A stretch of 64,000 nucleotides of DNA from Laetiporus sulphureus 93-53 (GCF_001632365.1 NW_024468538.1:1-64000), one strand, 5' to 3'. Shown: positions 51,450 through 63,726, counted from the first letter of the stretch. Notes: generated from the letters alone by a model not told the origin. Translations and numbers: made by a program.

Positions 51450-52187
51450 ATGAGGGCAACTGATATTCGACGAAGCGACATGCCTGGGCGTACGTGCCAT
51501 AAGATCATATACCTTTCCCCCTTTATGCTCATTATGAACCAGCTAAGGCGTATGTGAGTATATTCCATACGTTCATACGCCCGCGTTTCGGAGGCGGCAT
51601 GCGCCTTGTCGATGTCTCCTTATCGAGAAGGATTCGTGGATGAGGCCCTGCGAAGCATCGTGTGAGTGGATAAGCTTACTGACCCGTTCCTTGATACCAG
51701 AACATGTGGTGGGGTGACCGAGAGCTTCCCAAGCAGAAGGGCATAATCCAGTACAGTGCGTAGCTTCTTCTGATCCTATAGGGTGATATACTAACGGATG
51801 CGCCCGATTTCGCGTGTCGTTCCTTGTCCGGCCTACCTCCATCTGCGTCTGACTCGTATGTATCGACTTAAACATCCAGGTATGTCGCCGGTGAGGCAGC
51901 GTGCCTTGGGCCACATCTTCCGCAACTACCTTTACAACGGCTACCGTCGTCTGTCCGGTCAATTTGGCTATTGGATTATTCCGATCGGCTTTGGTATGTT
52001 TTCCGGCTTCTGTCCTGCCATCTATGCCATGCATCTTAGTTTTACCCCCTCTGACGGCTGTCACATTTCTAACTCGTCATTGACTTGTTGCAATGATCCA
52101 GGATACGGCGTCTACACATGGGCGAAGCGTTACGACACTTATATCAACAGCAAGGCGGCTCACCTTGCTGGACATGGGGCACACTAG
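51450..52187 (+). CDS. QCR8: Cytochrome bc1 complex subunit 8 (Qcr8)
   Basis: Five exons (51450-51489, 51543-51553, 51701-51755, 51880-51993, 52102-52187) give 101 residues. The protein reads MRATDIRRSDMPGPKAYNMW, WGDRELPKQKGIIQY, ALGHIFRNYLYNGYRRLSGQ, YWIIPIGFGYGVYTWAKRYD and YINSKAAHLAGHG, the plan of Qcr8 (matrix N-terminus, one membrane helix). It is a small subunit of respiratory complex III in the inner mitochondrial membrane, near the quinone site and cytochrome b. The 11-nt exon 2 (CTAAGGCGTAT) is needed to make PGPKAYN in frame; without it exons 1 and 3 do not join in phase. Introns are 53, 147, 124 and 108 nt. Confidence 0.92.
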
Positions 52188-53097
52188 GTGGATGTATCTT
52201 ATGGTGGCGGTTGCAATAGACTCGTCTGCGGTAACGATCAATAGCCGCCTAAAGGCTTCCTCCTCGGTCCGTAACCTATACTGAGTAACTATGACTAGTA
52301 GCAGGTGTGTTCCTCGAGTCATTCCATATAAGAGCAAGGGATTACAGCTTCATGGCTTTCTCGTGTTGTGCTCGTCTTTTGCCACTCTGCGCAACTTCAC
52401 GTTCAGTCTACATGTGAGGCTATACATGGAACTTTGCGTGTCACGCCTGTCGCGTTCAAGCTATGCAGCAGCCTTAAATGGATCCAGAAGACAGGGTGCG
52501 CGTCCTGTTTAGCATTTGCGTTAAAGCGACAGGGTTACCCGTCTCTTGGACAATCCAAAAAGCGCATTACAGCATACTTGTTTTCCTTCTGAGAGTTCCG
52601 AATAGAGAGCCTGGGGATGGACGCTTGATCGTTTGTTCGACTCCACAATTACATACGCGCGGCGCCGATTTGAACCAGCCGAGCACATATACGAAGTAGT
52701 TGGCTCGTATCTTGCCTTCATCGAGGTAGCTAATTCTTGCCACTGTCCGTATTGGACTTCGCTGAGCCGATTATGGTGCGCAAACGTGTTCTTCATGCTG
52801 CACCATGCCCATTTCAATCTGTGCTCTTCTGATATTAATTCAATTCCTCTTATACTTTCAGAAGCAGTATAGAGGTTGATTATCACGCGCCAGCGTCGTG
52901 GTCCCAACTCCGAGACCGTCGCCTGCTTGCCTGCATTCTGCAGCTCAGACACTACGAGAACGCTCAGCGTCGCGTCTTATGTCGGCTCCAGTTAGCAGTT
53001 CGCGTCCAGAGAGGCTCAAGAACAAGCGCGTTTCCATTGCTTTTTTTACATAAACATGTGGCTGCTTATCTTGACACTACTCAACCAGACCACCACA
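52188..53097. other. Convergent intergenic region (910 bp)
   Basis: Between the ends of QCR8 and the glutathione transferase. A 143-residue frame (52521-52952, minus) has no motif. I looked for tRNA box B words and found none that fold. Confidence 0.4.
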
Positions 53098-54107
53098 TTA
53101 AGCACCATCCTTGACAGCTTGCCATGACGGGCGCGACGTGAGGTCTTTCCACCATCTGTAAGGAATCAACAAAGAATTAGCGAAATTGCCACAGGCCAAA
53201 GAAGGCGGCGTTGCGGAGAGGCATAATATGTTAATGTGCGACGGTGGCACGTTCCCTGGTTGCACCCAGCGACAGTGCCTTGTTGTAGTTCCGAGAGTGA
53301 TAGGTGCTATTTAAGCATCGATATCAAAACGATGAAGAACGTAATGCAGACAGATCGACGGAAACATGATCGAAAGATAAGACTATACTCGCCTAACAAC
53401 GTTTGGTCTCTTCGGCGATTCCAAAACGTCGATGCCAATCGAACAGAGCATACTGCCATACGTCAGGTGGAACAGGTCTGCGAGAGTGACATCCTAAACG
53501 AATGATTGTGATACATCAGTCCGTATTTCACTTCGCTGAGGAATATGCCACTGACATCACCAGCGAGATACTTAGATTTTGAGAGCATCGCTTCATACGC
53601 ATCCATTTTGACATTCAACTGTTGGAGTAACGCCGAAACAACACGCTCTTCCGTCTGCCCTAGCTTCTTGTTTCTATAAAGCAATGGGCGTATGAGTCAA
53701 TGCACATGTCAACCAACGTGAATCCGCGCTTACGGCTTGAAGACCTTCTCGAAAGCAAGACCACTCGCGAAGGGATCAAAATTCGTCAACTCGATGCTAG
53801 CCGCCTGCTCAAAGAGTGCCGTCCTCTTCAGGTCGGCTGGGCTCGGAATGACGTCGTTTCCCTGCCCGGCATACTTGAGTGCGATGTAGCGCCCAATCGC
53901 GCGGCTCTCGAACAGTTGAAAGCCGTCCTCTTCAACGATATACGGCACCTGCCCAAACGGCTGGTTCGCCATGAACGCCGCACTCTTCTGCTCGTCTTTC
54001 ATAAGGTCGACCTTGACGAGCTCATACGGCACGTTTTTCTCCTTGAGCACGACCGCGACGCGTCGCGTGCATGTCGACATCGGAGAGCCGTGCAACTTGA
54101 GCACCAT
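53098..54107 (-). CDS. Glutathione S-transferase (phi-like)
   Basis: Four exons (54107-53734, 53673-53556, 53493-53393, 53155-53098) give 216 residues. The thioredoxin-like half has KLHGSPMSTCTRRVAVVLKE, FGQVPYI with the cis-Pro, and LFESRAIGRYIALKY, where Glu-Ser bind glutathione. The helical half has KYLAGDDVTLADLFHLTYGS and ends RWWKDLTSRPSWQAVKDGA, typical of phi-class and fungal GTT-type enzymes. It would conjugate glutathione to electrophiles in the cytosol. The last intron (53392-53156, 237 nt) must start with GC rather than GT to keep phase. The gene is divergent from the NmrA-like gene. Confidence 0.93.
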
Positions 54108-54751
54108 CTTGATATGTGCAGAATGGGGATGTGGAAATGGCGCTAAGACAATGGAGTCCGCTTGAGGGCTATATGCAGTCCGTGATCTAATCAGGTGTCA
54201 GCTGCCATGATTCTGCGGCCGCCGTTCGTCAGATATGATAATCATAGGGCGAGTGTTCGTGTGCAGCATTCTTCCTCTAATGTAGCTCGCTGTCCCACGT
54301 ATTGCAGATCAGAATACGGGCTTTTTGAAAATATGGGAGACTCACCCCTGAGTTCGGAAAGGGTAGGCATATAATGTTGACCCATGCTCATAATTAGAGT
54401 TTGCTTACTCCAAGCCGGTGTGGAGGATGACTTCTTTAACAATGGGATGTTTTTGATTCGCCAGTGATGTCCGTTCGAAGAAAGCCGATGTGACGCTCTA
54501 TGACTATGACACTTGGTCAGTGCTACGCTTTAGCACCTCCTGTGCCCTCATGCTGACTGAGAGCCTGCTCAGATGCACGTCTATGACACGATCTTGGTAT
54601 GATGCATCATTACGAGGGCCATAGAGCGGTTAGTTTTATTCATGGCCATCTTGCTTCCTTCTGCATGTGACCTGCTTCCACTCGGTACATAAAAGATAGC
54701 AACGGATGAGCATTGCGGGAACCTGACTTCTCGTTGTGTGACATTACCCCA
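54108..54751. promoter_or_regulatory. Divergent promoter region (644 bp)
   Basis: Between the starts of the glutathione transferase and NmrA-like genes. Joint redox or stress control is possible but no defined site is recognised. Confidence 0.4.
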
Positions 54752-55960
54752 ATGACAAAGCTCATTGCGATCTGCGGTGCCACAGGAAATCAAGGTCAGT
54801 ACTCTCTGGTTCCGAACATATATCGTAATGCTCACAAAATATCCGCAGGCGGATCTGTCGCCAGGTTGCTTCTGCAGTACCCAGATCAGTATAGGGTACG
54901 GGCTCTGACCAGGAACCCTGAGTCGACAGCAGCGCAAGAACTAGCGAAGCAGGGAGCAGAAGTCGTCAAAGCAGACCTGACCATTCCTTCGGACGTCACA
55001 GAGGCATTAAAAGATTGCTGGGGAGTATTTGGCGTCACCAACTTCTACGATCCCGTAAGCAACACAGTGCCGTTGCGCCCATTATTGTCGACCAATTTTC
55101 TCATTCTCGGCACAGAAAATCAAGGATGATCCAGGAAGCGAGGAGAGGCAAGGGAAAAACCTCGTCGATGCTGCACTAGCTGCGAACATTCAATGCTTGC
55201 TTTGGAGCACACTTCCGAGTTCCAGGAAGATATCTGGCGGTCGTCTTGTTTCACGAATTTATGAAGGTAGGACTTGAGTTCTTGCCTAACGTGAGACTGA
55301 CGCAGTTGCTGTGCCAAGGGAAGTACCAGGTCGATGACTACATCCGAGAGAAGGGCCTGCCAGCAAGCTTCCTCTACACTGGAAATTTCTACGAGAACAT
55401 GGTCTACCGTTCCCACATGCAGTATGATCGCGAGAAAGACCTGGTAGAGTTTCGCCAGCCAATCGTGAAGGAGACCACAAAGTGTGAGAACGATTCCAGG
55501 AGTTGAGAGCTGATGCAAGAATACTGATCCAAGTCATAGTGGCGATGCTGTACGTCGAGAAAGACCTTTCTGCAGTTGCCAAGGCAGTCTTCGACCAGTG
55601 GGAAGAGAAGAAGGATGAACTCAGTCATCAGTACTTGTATGTGACGAACGCGCGAATCGCTCCAATGGATATCGCGGCGAGCGTCAAGAAAGGTAGGGCG
55701 ACATCTTCAACTGAGACTCTGGTGGCGCTGATATACTTCAATTTATAGTGACAGGCAAGGAATGCACATACACCGTCTTGCCAACGACGGGCGTCCCAGA
55801 TCGCGACATTATGTTCCAGCTATACAACGAGATGGGAATGTACGGCAAGAAGGAGATTCCGGATGAGAATATATTGAAGCTGGGAGTGAAGTTCCACGAT
55901 GTGGACGACTTCGTCAGGGAGCGCTTGGCACCACACCTCGGCTTGCCAGTCATACTTTGA
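54752..55960 (+). CDS. NmrA-like NAD(P)-binding protein
   Basis: Six exons (54752-54794, 54849-55054, 55116-55266, 55319-55483, 55534-55692, 55749-55960) give 311 residues. The N-terminus KLIAICGATGNQGGSVARLL is a Rossmann start with GATGNQG. ADLTIPSDVTEALKDCWGVF and GVTNFYD follow, then DDPGSEERQGKNLVDAA with CLLWSTLPS as in NmrA/HSCARG proteins. The end carries VTGKECTYTVLPTTGVP and FVRERLAPHLGLP. Such proteins sense the NADP(H) state or act as reductase-like regulators; no catalytic Tyr-X3-Lys is evident. The target is unknown. Each intron is 50-61 nt. Confidence 0.9.
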
Positions 55961-56152
55961 GTAGCATGTTAGTGCAGGAAATATAGCGCATGACCTAAAT
56001 GATGAACGCTGAACGTGCGATATCACGATGGTCACTGTACCATGGTAGTGGCATGATGATGAGTTGCGTGGGGGTTGGCTTAGTCTTTGGCGGCCGGCGT
56101 GTTAAGGATCACGTGTGCGCGTCTCAGAAACGCGAGATCAACGCGCAAGTCG

Positions 56153-56158
56153 ACGCGT
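56153..56158. promoter_or_regulatory. MCB-like box upstream of ORC3
   Basis: ACGCGT, 99 bp before the ORC3 ATG; ACGCG at 56141-56145 and CGCGA near 56131 make a small cluster. The role is inferred from the yeast MBF site. Confidence 0.45.
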
Positions 56159-56257
56159 CTTGATTTCTGCCACAATTACTGCAAGTTCGGAGTGGCTTGC
56201 GGACCACTTTTCACATCCTGCCATACTTTGGCAACCACTCAGTGACTGAACTTTCTG

Positions 56258-59200
56258 ATGATGGAGCGAACACTGCGAGACCTCGACAATCCCACGAAGG
56301 TATGTTAGGAATGCGTAACGTGGTTTATGCGAAGTTGACATTAAACAGAACTGTGTCTACATCGTCTCTGAAAATGAGTCAGGTGCGTTGACAAGGAAAT
56401 TGTCAGAAACACGGCGCCTCTCTGTTAACTTCCACTTTCGTGAAGATGAAGAGGATGAACCATTCCCTACGCCGTACTCGCCTCACAGCTGGCGCGATCT
56501 ACCAAATGGACATGATCTCCGGATGGAAGCGTACCAAAAGGCTTGGACGAGATGTCTGACCAGGGTTCAGGTATATATATGCGCCTCTATCCCCATCTCT
56601 ACCGCTGACATGACCTAGTCAGTCGTCCGCGCTCTCCATGAACCAGTGGCCGCCGAAGTCGTCAAGCGTGTTTACAATGCTTATTCAGATATACTCCCCG
56701 GTCTTCCCTTTGTGGAGCTCCCAGTCATAGCTATATCAGGTACTGTTATCTTTTATCATTATTTGACAATTTCTTACGAATATGAATGCTTTAGCTGAGT
56801 CAGGGAGCTTCTCCCTATACACGGAAATTCTACGTCGACTCGAGCATGACGATCCTGGAGCTCCAAGAGAAACCGCGTCTGATGAATTCGGACTATCCAC
56901 ATATGTCAATGAAACCGTGCAGGTGCACCTATACCCTGCCGACTGTCCAAACCTCATGACGGCCATGAAAGCCATTGTGACTGGTTTTGTGGACCAGCAC
57001 GATGGCCCTGAACGTGCGGACTTTCTCTCAACATGTGCCTTTCCATTAGTGACTTCATGTAATTAGTATTCGTTGATAGGCAGCATGAAGCGCAGGCCTG
57101 CAACGTCTCTCGCCACTTACGATATCAACCTACTGGGGGCGTGGTATGATGCCTTGGGTAAGGACACACGATCATCATCCTTTACGCTCTCTCACTTCTG
57201 CTGGTAGGAACCACACCCCACCTCGTTATCGTCTTGCACGATTTCGAGCAGTATGACCCCGTTGTCATGCAGGACGTGTTTTATATCTGTAGGTAGGACA
57301 TCGGAGCGACGTTCCATTTCGAACTCACTGACGCTGGCATCCAGTCTACACATCCCACGACTTCCGATAGTCTTCATCCTCGGTCTTTCCTCCCCGCCTT
57401 TTCCATCGTACGTCCACGCGACATACCCTCGTTCCACCTTGGCTCTTCTTCGGATGCGGACAATCTCCGCACCGTCTGGATGGGTCATCGTCGAAGAGTT
57501 GATCAATAAAGTATGATTTGTTGCCGTTCTTCAGTCCGGCTCCATTATAATGACCTTGCCAGATCTTTTTTGATGCGGGATTCCAGCCGGATGTAATGAT
57601 AGGCCCAGGAACAACGCAGTTCATTGCCGACTTCGCGTCCCGGAACACTGCCTCGCTCGATGCTCTGCTGACCATGTTACAGGTTCGTATTCATCACTCG
57701 CCCTTGAGTATGGCTATGTTATTTACGGCGTATGGAGTAGATAGCCCACATGAAGCACTTCGCCGAACCTCTCACGGCTCTCACGCATTCTTCACTGCTT
57801 GGCAGTCACAACACAGCTACTGCCGCCGAAAGACTTGCCCATCCGTCCTGTCGCCCTTTCCTGGAGGCCCTACGCGCGCGACTCGCTATTGTGGACCCTG
57901 AAGTTGAAGAGGCAGATTCCCAGGTTTTGCTCGAAACTGTCGATGCTGCGCGAGAGAGCTTCTACAGGAATGCCTGCAGAGTGCGTATGGGCCTCCACAT
58001 GACACGAATTGTCCGGAAGGTTGGCCTGGAGGCAGGCACATTCAGTGCGCTAGCGGGTAAGAGGGAAGAAGACGCAGATGGTCTGGCCTTCGCAAATGCG
58101 GTGCTGAGAGGACGTGCGAGCCGGGACGTGCGGTTTCAGGGGCTCGTTTTGAAGTGAGTCTACACCTCATACAGCGTGGCCGCTCACCAATCCCTTCTCA
58201 TTTCAGAAAGCTGTCCTCAAACTCTCTGCGAATTCTTATTGAGGAACTTTGCGCGTTCTTCCAATCACTTCGGGACTCTGACGCCCTTGTCCTTCCCGAA
58301 CATGAGGAGGCGCTCGTCTGGCTGGAAGGTGCGCTCGCGGAACTGCCGCCAGAACAAGAGGAGATGAATGACGACGACGCGCGGATGAGTATGGTGGACG
58401 CGGAAGAGATCACATCAGCTCGAAGAGACCCTGCGGTCGTACAGATTGCAGAGGCGCTAGGGGAGTGGCTCGTAAATTACCTTGAGTACGTCCCTCTTTC
58501 ACCTCTTGCCAGAGCTTGTATACTCATCATTCCCGTAGAGGATGTTTCGTCCGGCTAGATGAAGGCCCGCTGTGGGATATCTGGTACACCGGGCTGACGC
58601 CTTTCCCGGACGAGGTGCGTTAGACAAGCAATGTTCTTTCATGCTTGCTCATTGACAGCAATTTCTCACTTCTGCTGTGCGCACAGCTTATTAACCCTGT
58701 CCCTCGAGCGACAATAGTCTCGGCTCTCGTGCATCCTTACGATTTCGCGCGAGCTCACACAGACCTTGTCAATGCCACCCACAATGCTCCTCCCGCACAT
58801 GACGCTCCGAACGTGAAGCCCACCTATGACCACGATGCCTCTGAAGAAGAGTACGGCGACGAAACGGAGCAGGTGCCCGCGCTTTGGCAGCTTCCCGACA
58901 CGACGATTCTCTTCCGACGCTATCTTGAGGCAGGGCGGCTCATCAATGCATACGATTGGTACGAGGCGTTTGCGCAGGTCCTAGACAACCAGAAGCGGCA
59001 CCTGTGCCTACAGGCGAGAGTGCAAGCAGAAAGTCGTGCGAGTGGAAAAGGGAAAGGCAGGGCGCGTGCTATGCCTATCGCCAATGCAGATGATGAGGAT
59101 GAAGGTAACGATGAGGATGTGGAGGATGAAGAAAGTGGAGACGAGGAACAGGCAGAGGCATGGCAACTCGAGTTGCAGGCACGCTTCATCCGCGCTTTGC

Positions 59201-59289
59201 ATACGCTCGACTTGCTCGGGCTTATCAAGCATACTGGCCGTAAGGCAGATCATGTCATGCGGACGGTATGGGATGTTGTCGATGTCTGA
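56258..59289 (+). CDS. ORC3: Origin recognition complex subunit 3
   Basis: Twelve exons (56258-56299, 56349-56570, 56619-56739, 56795-57013, 57080-57157, 57208-57292, 57345-57510, 57563-57682, 57741-58153, 58207-58485, 58539-58614, 58687-59289) give 807 residues. Family marks are VHLYPADCPNLMTAMKAIVT, KRRPATSLATYDINLLGAWY, LVIVLHDFEQYDPVVMQDVF, HIPRLPIVFILGLSS, the PL..LTH stretch after AHMKHFAEP, and the end RFIRALHTLDLLGLIKHTGR then KADHVMRTVWD. An acidic insert (about 59080-59160) precedes that end. Orc3 is an AAA+-related subunit without ATPase motifs that pairs with Orc2 at origins. Introns are 48-72 nt. The start was chosen at the first of two ATGs whose exon joins in frame. Confidence 0.95.
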
Positions 59290-59546
59290 TTTGACATAAC
59301 TGTCGATAGCTTGTTTTGCTTTCGCTGGAAATGATGATGAATAGGGCTGTCTTGGGATTACGGACATCACTGAGGTCTTCTATGCCGGATGTAACCATTT
59401 TATCGAATATATAGCCCTGGGTGATCCCAAGATGCGACACCGGTATGCATCGATAGTAGCAGTGAAGTTGCATGACACGAATTTAGCATGGCAACGCACA
59501 GTATTATTCTATCATCAAGGCCTGCCGCGCATTGAATGCTTTAACC

Positions 59547-61583
59547 TCAATTGCCTGCCACCTTAGATTCCCATTCTTTGATCGTCACTGCAGCCTCCTC
59601 TTGGAACAACTCCCAAGCCTTATCAACGTGCTCCTTCCTCGTCCTCGCAGCGCCAACCGCGAACCTCACGCAGAACGTGTCATTGAGCATCGTCTTCGTT
59701 ACCAAGATGTCTGGCCGCACAGAAACTCGAGCATAGAACGACCTGTTCAGGTCGTTGAGCGCTGAGACGTCGAGCGACTTCAGGCCAGGCGGGGTGAGGC
59801 GGAAGACGCTAAGAGCTAAAGACGGTGGGGTAACTAGAGAAAAGTCGGAAGAGCGTTGCAGGAGCGAGACAAAGTATTCGTTTAGTTTGATGCACTGTAC
59901 AGTCGGTCAGTTGTCAGTCGCAATGTAACGAGAGATTTGGGTAGATGCACCCTGCGAATGTACTCCTGAAAGCCTTGCACTCCGTAGCTTCGGAGGACGA
60001 ACCAGATCTTGAGCGAGCGGAATCTGCGGCCAAGCCCAAGATGCCAGTTGCGATAGTCGATGACCGTCCCTGTATCGAGAGATTGATTAACGGGTACTGC
60101 AGGCGATGTGTACTCAGTACGCACCAGCATCACCTTCCTTCGTTCTCAGAAACTCGGGAGTAACGTCAAGAGCGTCGGTGAAGTCTTTGCGGCTTCTCAC
60201 CCAGAGGAGCGCGGCATCAAAGTTGACGAGGCCCCACTGTGGATTGATGATATAAATTGTCGGTTTCAATCGTTCATCATGACAACGTACCTTATGGAGG
60301 TTCATGCCGAACGACGTGGCATACTTATTGATATTGTCAAGCTGGACGATGTCGCGGTATTCAGGGCACGCCAGTGCGGACCCCGCCCACGCGCCGTCAA
60401 CGTGGATCCACAGCGGATGATCTTGCACTGGAAGGGGCTTGTACACGGGTACCGTTTAATGGGAATATCTCAGACTTACCCACTTGCCCAATCTCCTCCA
60501 ACCTGTCAACAGCACCGGAGGACGTCGTGCCAACAGTGGCAACTATAGTAGGAATCAGTCGTGCTCATGGGTTGAAGGGGAGCAATTGCCTACTCAGCAA
60601 GAACGGCCGCTTGCCCTTAGCCTTGTCCTCTTCCAATGCGGCTCGCAATGTGTCGCCTCGCAAAGCATAGTTGTCTTCAGCCCGAACATCCACAATGCGG
60701 CATTCCAGCCCTAGCACGAGACTGGCCTTGACACCGAGGGAATGCGTCTGGCTGGTCACGTACATAACGAGGTCCTCCAAAGGCGTCCCAGGGTGGTTTC
60801 GCGTGTACAACGAACGTGCTGCGACAGTTACGACCAGTGCAGAGTCGGAGGAGGTTGTCTATAAAAGATTTCAACATCGGCGGATTTCTGTGAATGTATA
60901 GTACTCACCTGTATGACTCCGCCTCCCGTTCCAGAGCTGTTGAGGAACTGGTTGCCGAGCCCGAGCAGCTTTGCAGACCAGTCCATCATGACCATCTCGA
61001 GCTCAGTGCATGCCGGACTGCTTGCCCACTTGAATGAATTCGTCACATGAGGGTATAAATATAATAATCAACGTCCAACTCACATTGAATCCGGGGTTGG
61101 AAGCGCTGCTCGCATAGAGATCGCCGAGCATTCCCTCGAAGGTGCAAGCTGTAGGAAAATATGCGAAGAATGAAGGATGCTGCCAGTGTGTAAGTCCTTC
61201 AGTATGTCAGATACACTCAATAATTTGGGCCTATGTCGCAGTTCAAATCCACACGGACCAGGCATGATGAGTTTCTGATAGTCATCGGCGATTGCAGTGA
61301 AGTCCTCTCCTGTATCAGGAGGACTGTCTGATGTCGCATGCCCGGCAATATCAGCATTGTAGATCTAGGCAGGAGAGTGGTGTAAACGAACCTGGGAGAG
61401 CCTTGATGAGATAACCCGGCTGGACCGGTGGGACGACTGGGCGACTCTGGAGCGAATAATAATATTCGCAGATCCTGTCAACTGCTTGATATCCAGCTTT
61501 GCGGAACCTGATATAAGATGGAGAAGGGGGACGTCAGGAAGATCTAAGAAAGATTCATGGATGATTTACTGTTCAATATCCAT
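59547..61583 (-). CDS. PLP-dependent aromatic L-amino acid decarboxylase
   Basis: Eleven exons (61583-61570, 61507-61392, 61327-61259, 61196-61084, 61028-60909, 60858-60594, 60542-60480, 60427-60291, 60236-60125, 60069-59951, 59894-59547) give 491 residues, the usual length. It begins [20 protein letters not shown], then [60 protein letters not shown] with the PLP-binding Asp, and [18 protein letters not shown] with the PLP Lys. The end is [13 protein letters not shown]. It removes CO2 from an aromatic amino acid, giving tryptamine, tyramine or a similar amine; which one is not clear. Fungal members can feed secondary metabolism, but no such genes adjoin. Exon 1 is only 14 nt. Confidence 0.94.
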
Positions 61584-62040
61584 CTCGGCACGTCCTGAAG
61601 GATGCTCTAGATAAACCTTAGACTGGTCGCACCAATGCAGACAACTCTCAAGGTCGTCCGTTCGCCACCGTGAAGTTATGTTAGAGGGTATGTTGACTCG
61701 GGTCCGTGAGAGCACACTGGGGCGCCCCGCAAAGCCTTGGCCAAGCAACGTACAAAACAATTTTTCCGAAATCCCGGTCGACGTGTCAGGATATGTACGC
61801 ACACTGAGCAAAATAATGTTTTATTCGTGAACCGTCTTGGTACATCGTGGGCTATAGAGTTATATGCTGAGTGCATGTCGTTGCAGTCGCAGACAGATGC
61901 AGATGGCAAGAACGTGCGACGTTCAGTTTGTGGCCGCTCGCTGCTCGTCTGATTACGTAACGGGGTGGTGCGACCCGCAACTTCTCTCCATCGCACCTGG
62001 ACATCAAGGCTATCAACTACATTCTATATTCCAATCCTTC
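61584..62040. promoter_or_regulatory. Divergent promoter region (457 bp)
   Basis: Between the starts of the decarboxylase and UPF3. No specific element is recognised. Confidence 0.4.
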
Positions 62041-63726
62041 ATGTCTCCGAGCGAACCCACGAAAGTATTGAGTAGTCCGAACGCAAAGGCGAAACTGAAA
62101 GAGAAAGAGCGGGAGAAGAAAGCCAAGTCCGCGAGCAAGCCACAGACAGACCGACTCAAGATCGTGGTCCGGAGACTCCCTCCAAACCTTCCGGAGGACA
62201 TCTTTTGGCAAAGTGTACAGCAATGGGTCACCGACGAGACAGCGACATGGAAGGCGTACTACCAGGGCAAGTTTAGAAAGCGGTGAGTGTGGCCATCGTC
62301 TTAGGCGTGGCGCGGACAGTGAATGTGTGCGGGTAGATTGAACAAGGAAAACATTCCGTCTCGGGCATATATCGCGTTCAAGGATGAAGAGATGTTGGCC
62401 ATCTTCAGTCGAGAATATGATGGACACTTATTCAGAGACAAGGCTGGTGCGTACGCCCGTCATACATTACTTTCGCGATAGTCCTATAGAAGATTGTAAT
62501 GCCGCCAGGCAACGAGTCAATGGCGGTTGTTGAGTTCGCGCCATTCCAAAAGATTCCCGCAGAGAAGAAGAAGACAGACAGCCGTCAGGGGACAATCGAG
62601 AAAGGTTGGCAGCTCGCCATGCCGACCGTTCCTTCATATTGACACAGGCTCTTTAGACGAGGATTATATCTCGGCCCTGGAATCGCTGAAGGAGGGACCC
62701 AAGCCTGTTGAGGCAGAGAATTATGATGCATTGGGTGCGTTTCCTTACAGTTTCCTCCTTTCGCAATCATCTAACGCCTTAATAGTCGCGGCGTCACAGC
62801 CTCCACCCCCACCCACGACCACTCCCCTCCTCGAGGCACTCAAGGCGGAGAAATCGGCGCAGAAAGATAAGGAAGCCATCCTTCGCAATCACGCGCACTA
62901 CAAAAATGTGAATGTCATTGCGGGCCCGAGCGCCCCTGCACCCACCAAGGAGTCGAAAAAGACGGGCGGTGCGGCAGCGGCAGCTGCCGCTCAGAAACCC
63001 GCAGAGCAGCCACCACAGGTGAGCAAGAAGGCCGCAAAGAAGGCAGCGGCAGCAGCCAAGGCTGCTCAACAGCAGCAGAATCAGCAGCCCCCGCCGTCCG
63101 CCCCGTCGGCCTCGACAAAGGCGCCCGCGAAGCAGGCACAAGCACAGCCTGCACCCAAGGCGCCCCGTCCTCCACGCGAACGGCACGCAAAGGCGTCCAC
63201 GTCCACAGCTCCCGCCGCGCCTGTCTCAGTGCTCACAGCTCCACCCGCGCCCTCCGCTGGCCGCCCGACCACTCCGGCTTCCAGTACACATACAGACGCT
63301 GGAGCGCCCGCTCAGGCCGAAGCCGCCCCGACGCGCAGACGGCCTGTGCTTGGGCTCGCATCGCGCACGTTCGAGGCGGCGCTTAGCGAGGCGGGCGTCG
63401 AGCGACGCGCACGCAGGGAGCGTCAGGCTGTTGGTGATGCTGCGCCTGCGTTCGCCGCCTTCGCTCCAGATGCCACGGCGAAAGGCAAGGCGCGCGAGGA
63501 GAAGGCAAAAGAGAAGCGCGCTGCGGCCGCACCGGCACAGCAGCGTGCACCGAAGATCTTGCAGCGGGAGCAGGCGTCTGCGGTGCCAAAGGTATTGCCG
63601 AGGGAGGCTGGTGCGGGGCAAGGGGATGCAGCTCTGGGACAAGCATCGGCGCAGGAGGATGGGGCGAGCCGGAGGTCTAGGGGCCGGGGTCGGTCGGGCA
63701 GGGGCGGGATGCGTGGTGGAGGCTGA
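62041..63726 (+). CDS. UPF3: Nonsense-mediated decay factor Upf3
   Basis: Five exons (62041-62282, 62337-62446, 62509-62604, 62657-62734, 62786-63726) give 488 residues. The Smg4/UPF3 RNA-recognition-like domain runs from LKIVVRRLPPNLPEDIFW through SRAYIAFKDEEMLAIFSREY and DGHLFRD to AVVEFAPFQKIP. After it come a conserved acidic-basic helix (EDYISALESLKEGPKP) and a long Ala/Pro/Gln/Lys-rich tail that ends in an RGG-type stretch (RGRGRSGRGGMRGGG). Upf3 binds Upf2 and links exon-junction or terminating ribosomes to Upf1 in mRNA surveillance; it shuttles between nucleus and cytoplasm. All introns are 51-62 nt. The tail is low-complexity and poorly conserved. Confidence 0.93.

Noticed and set aside
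51704..51755. QCR8 start at ATG 51704
   Set aside because: Leaves out MRATDIRRSDMPGPKAYN, which matches the family start once the 11-nt exon is used.
52660..52690. tRNA-like box B (GGTTCAAATC on the minus strand)
   Set aside because: The flanking bases do not form a T-stem and no box A lies at a proper distance.
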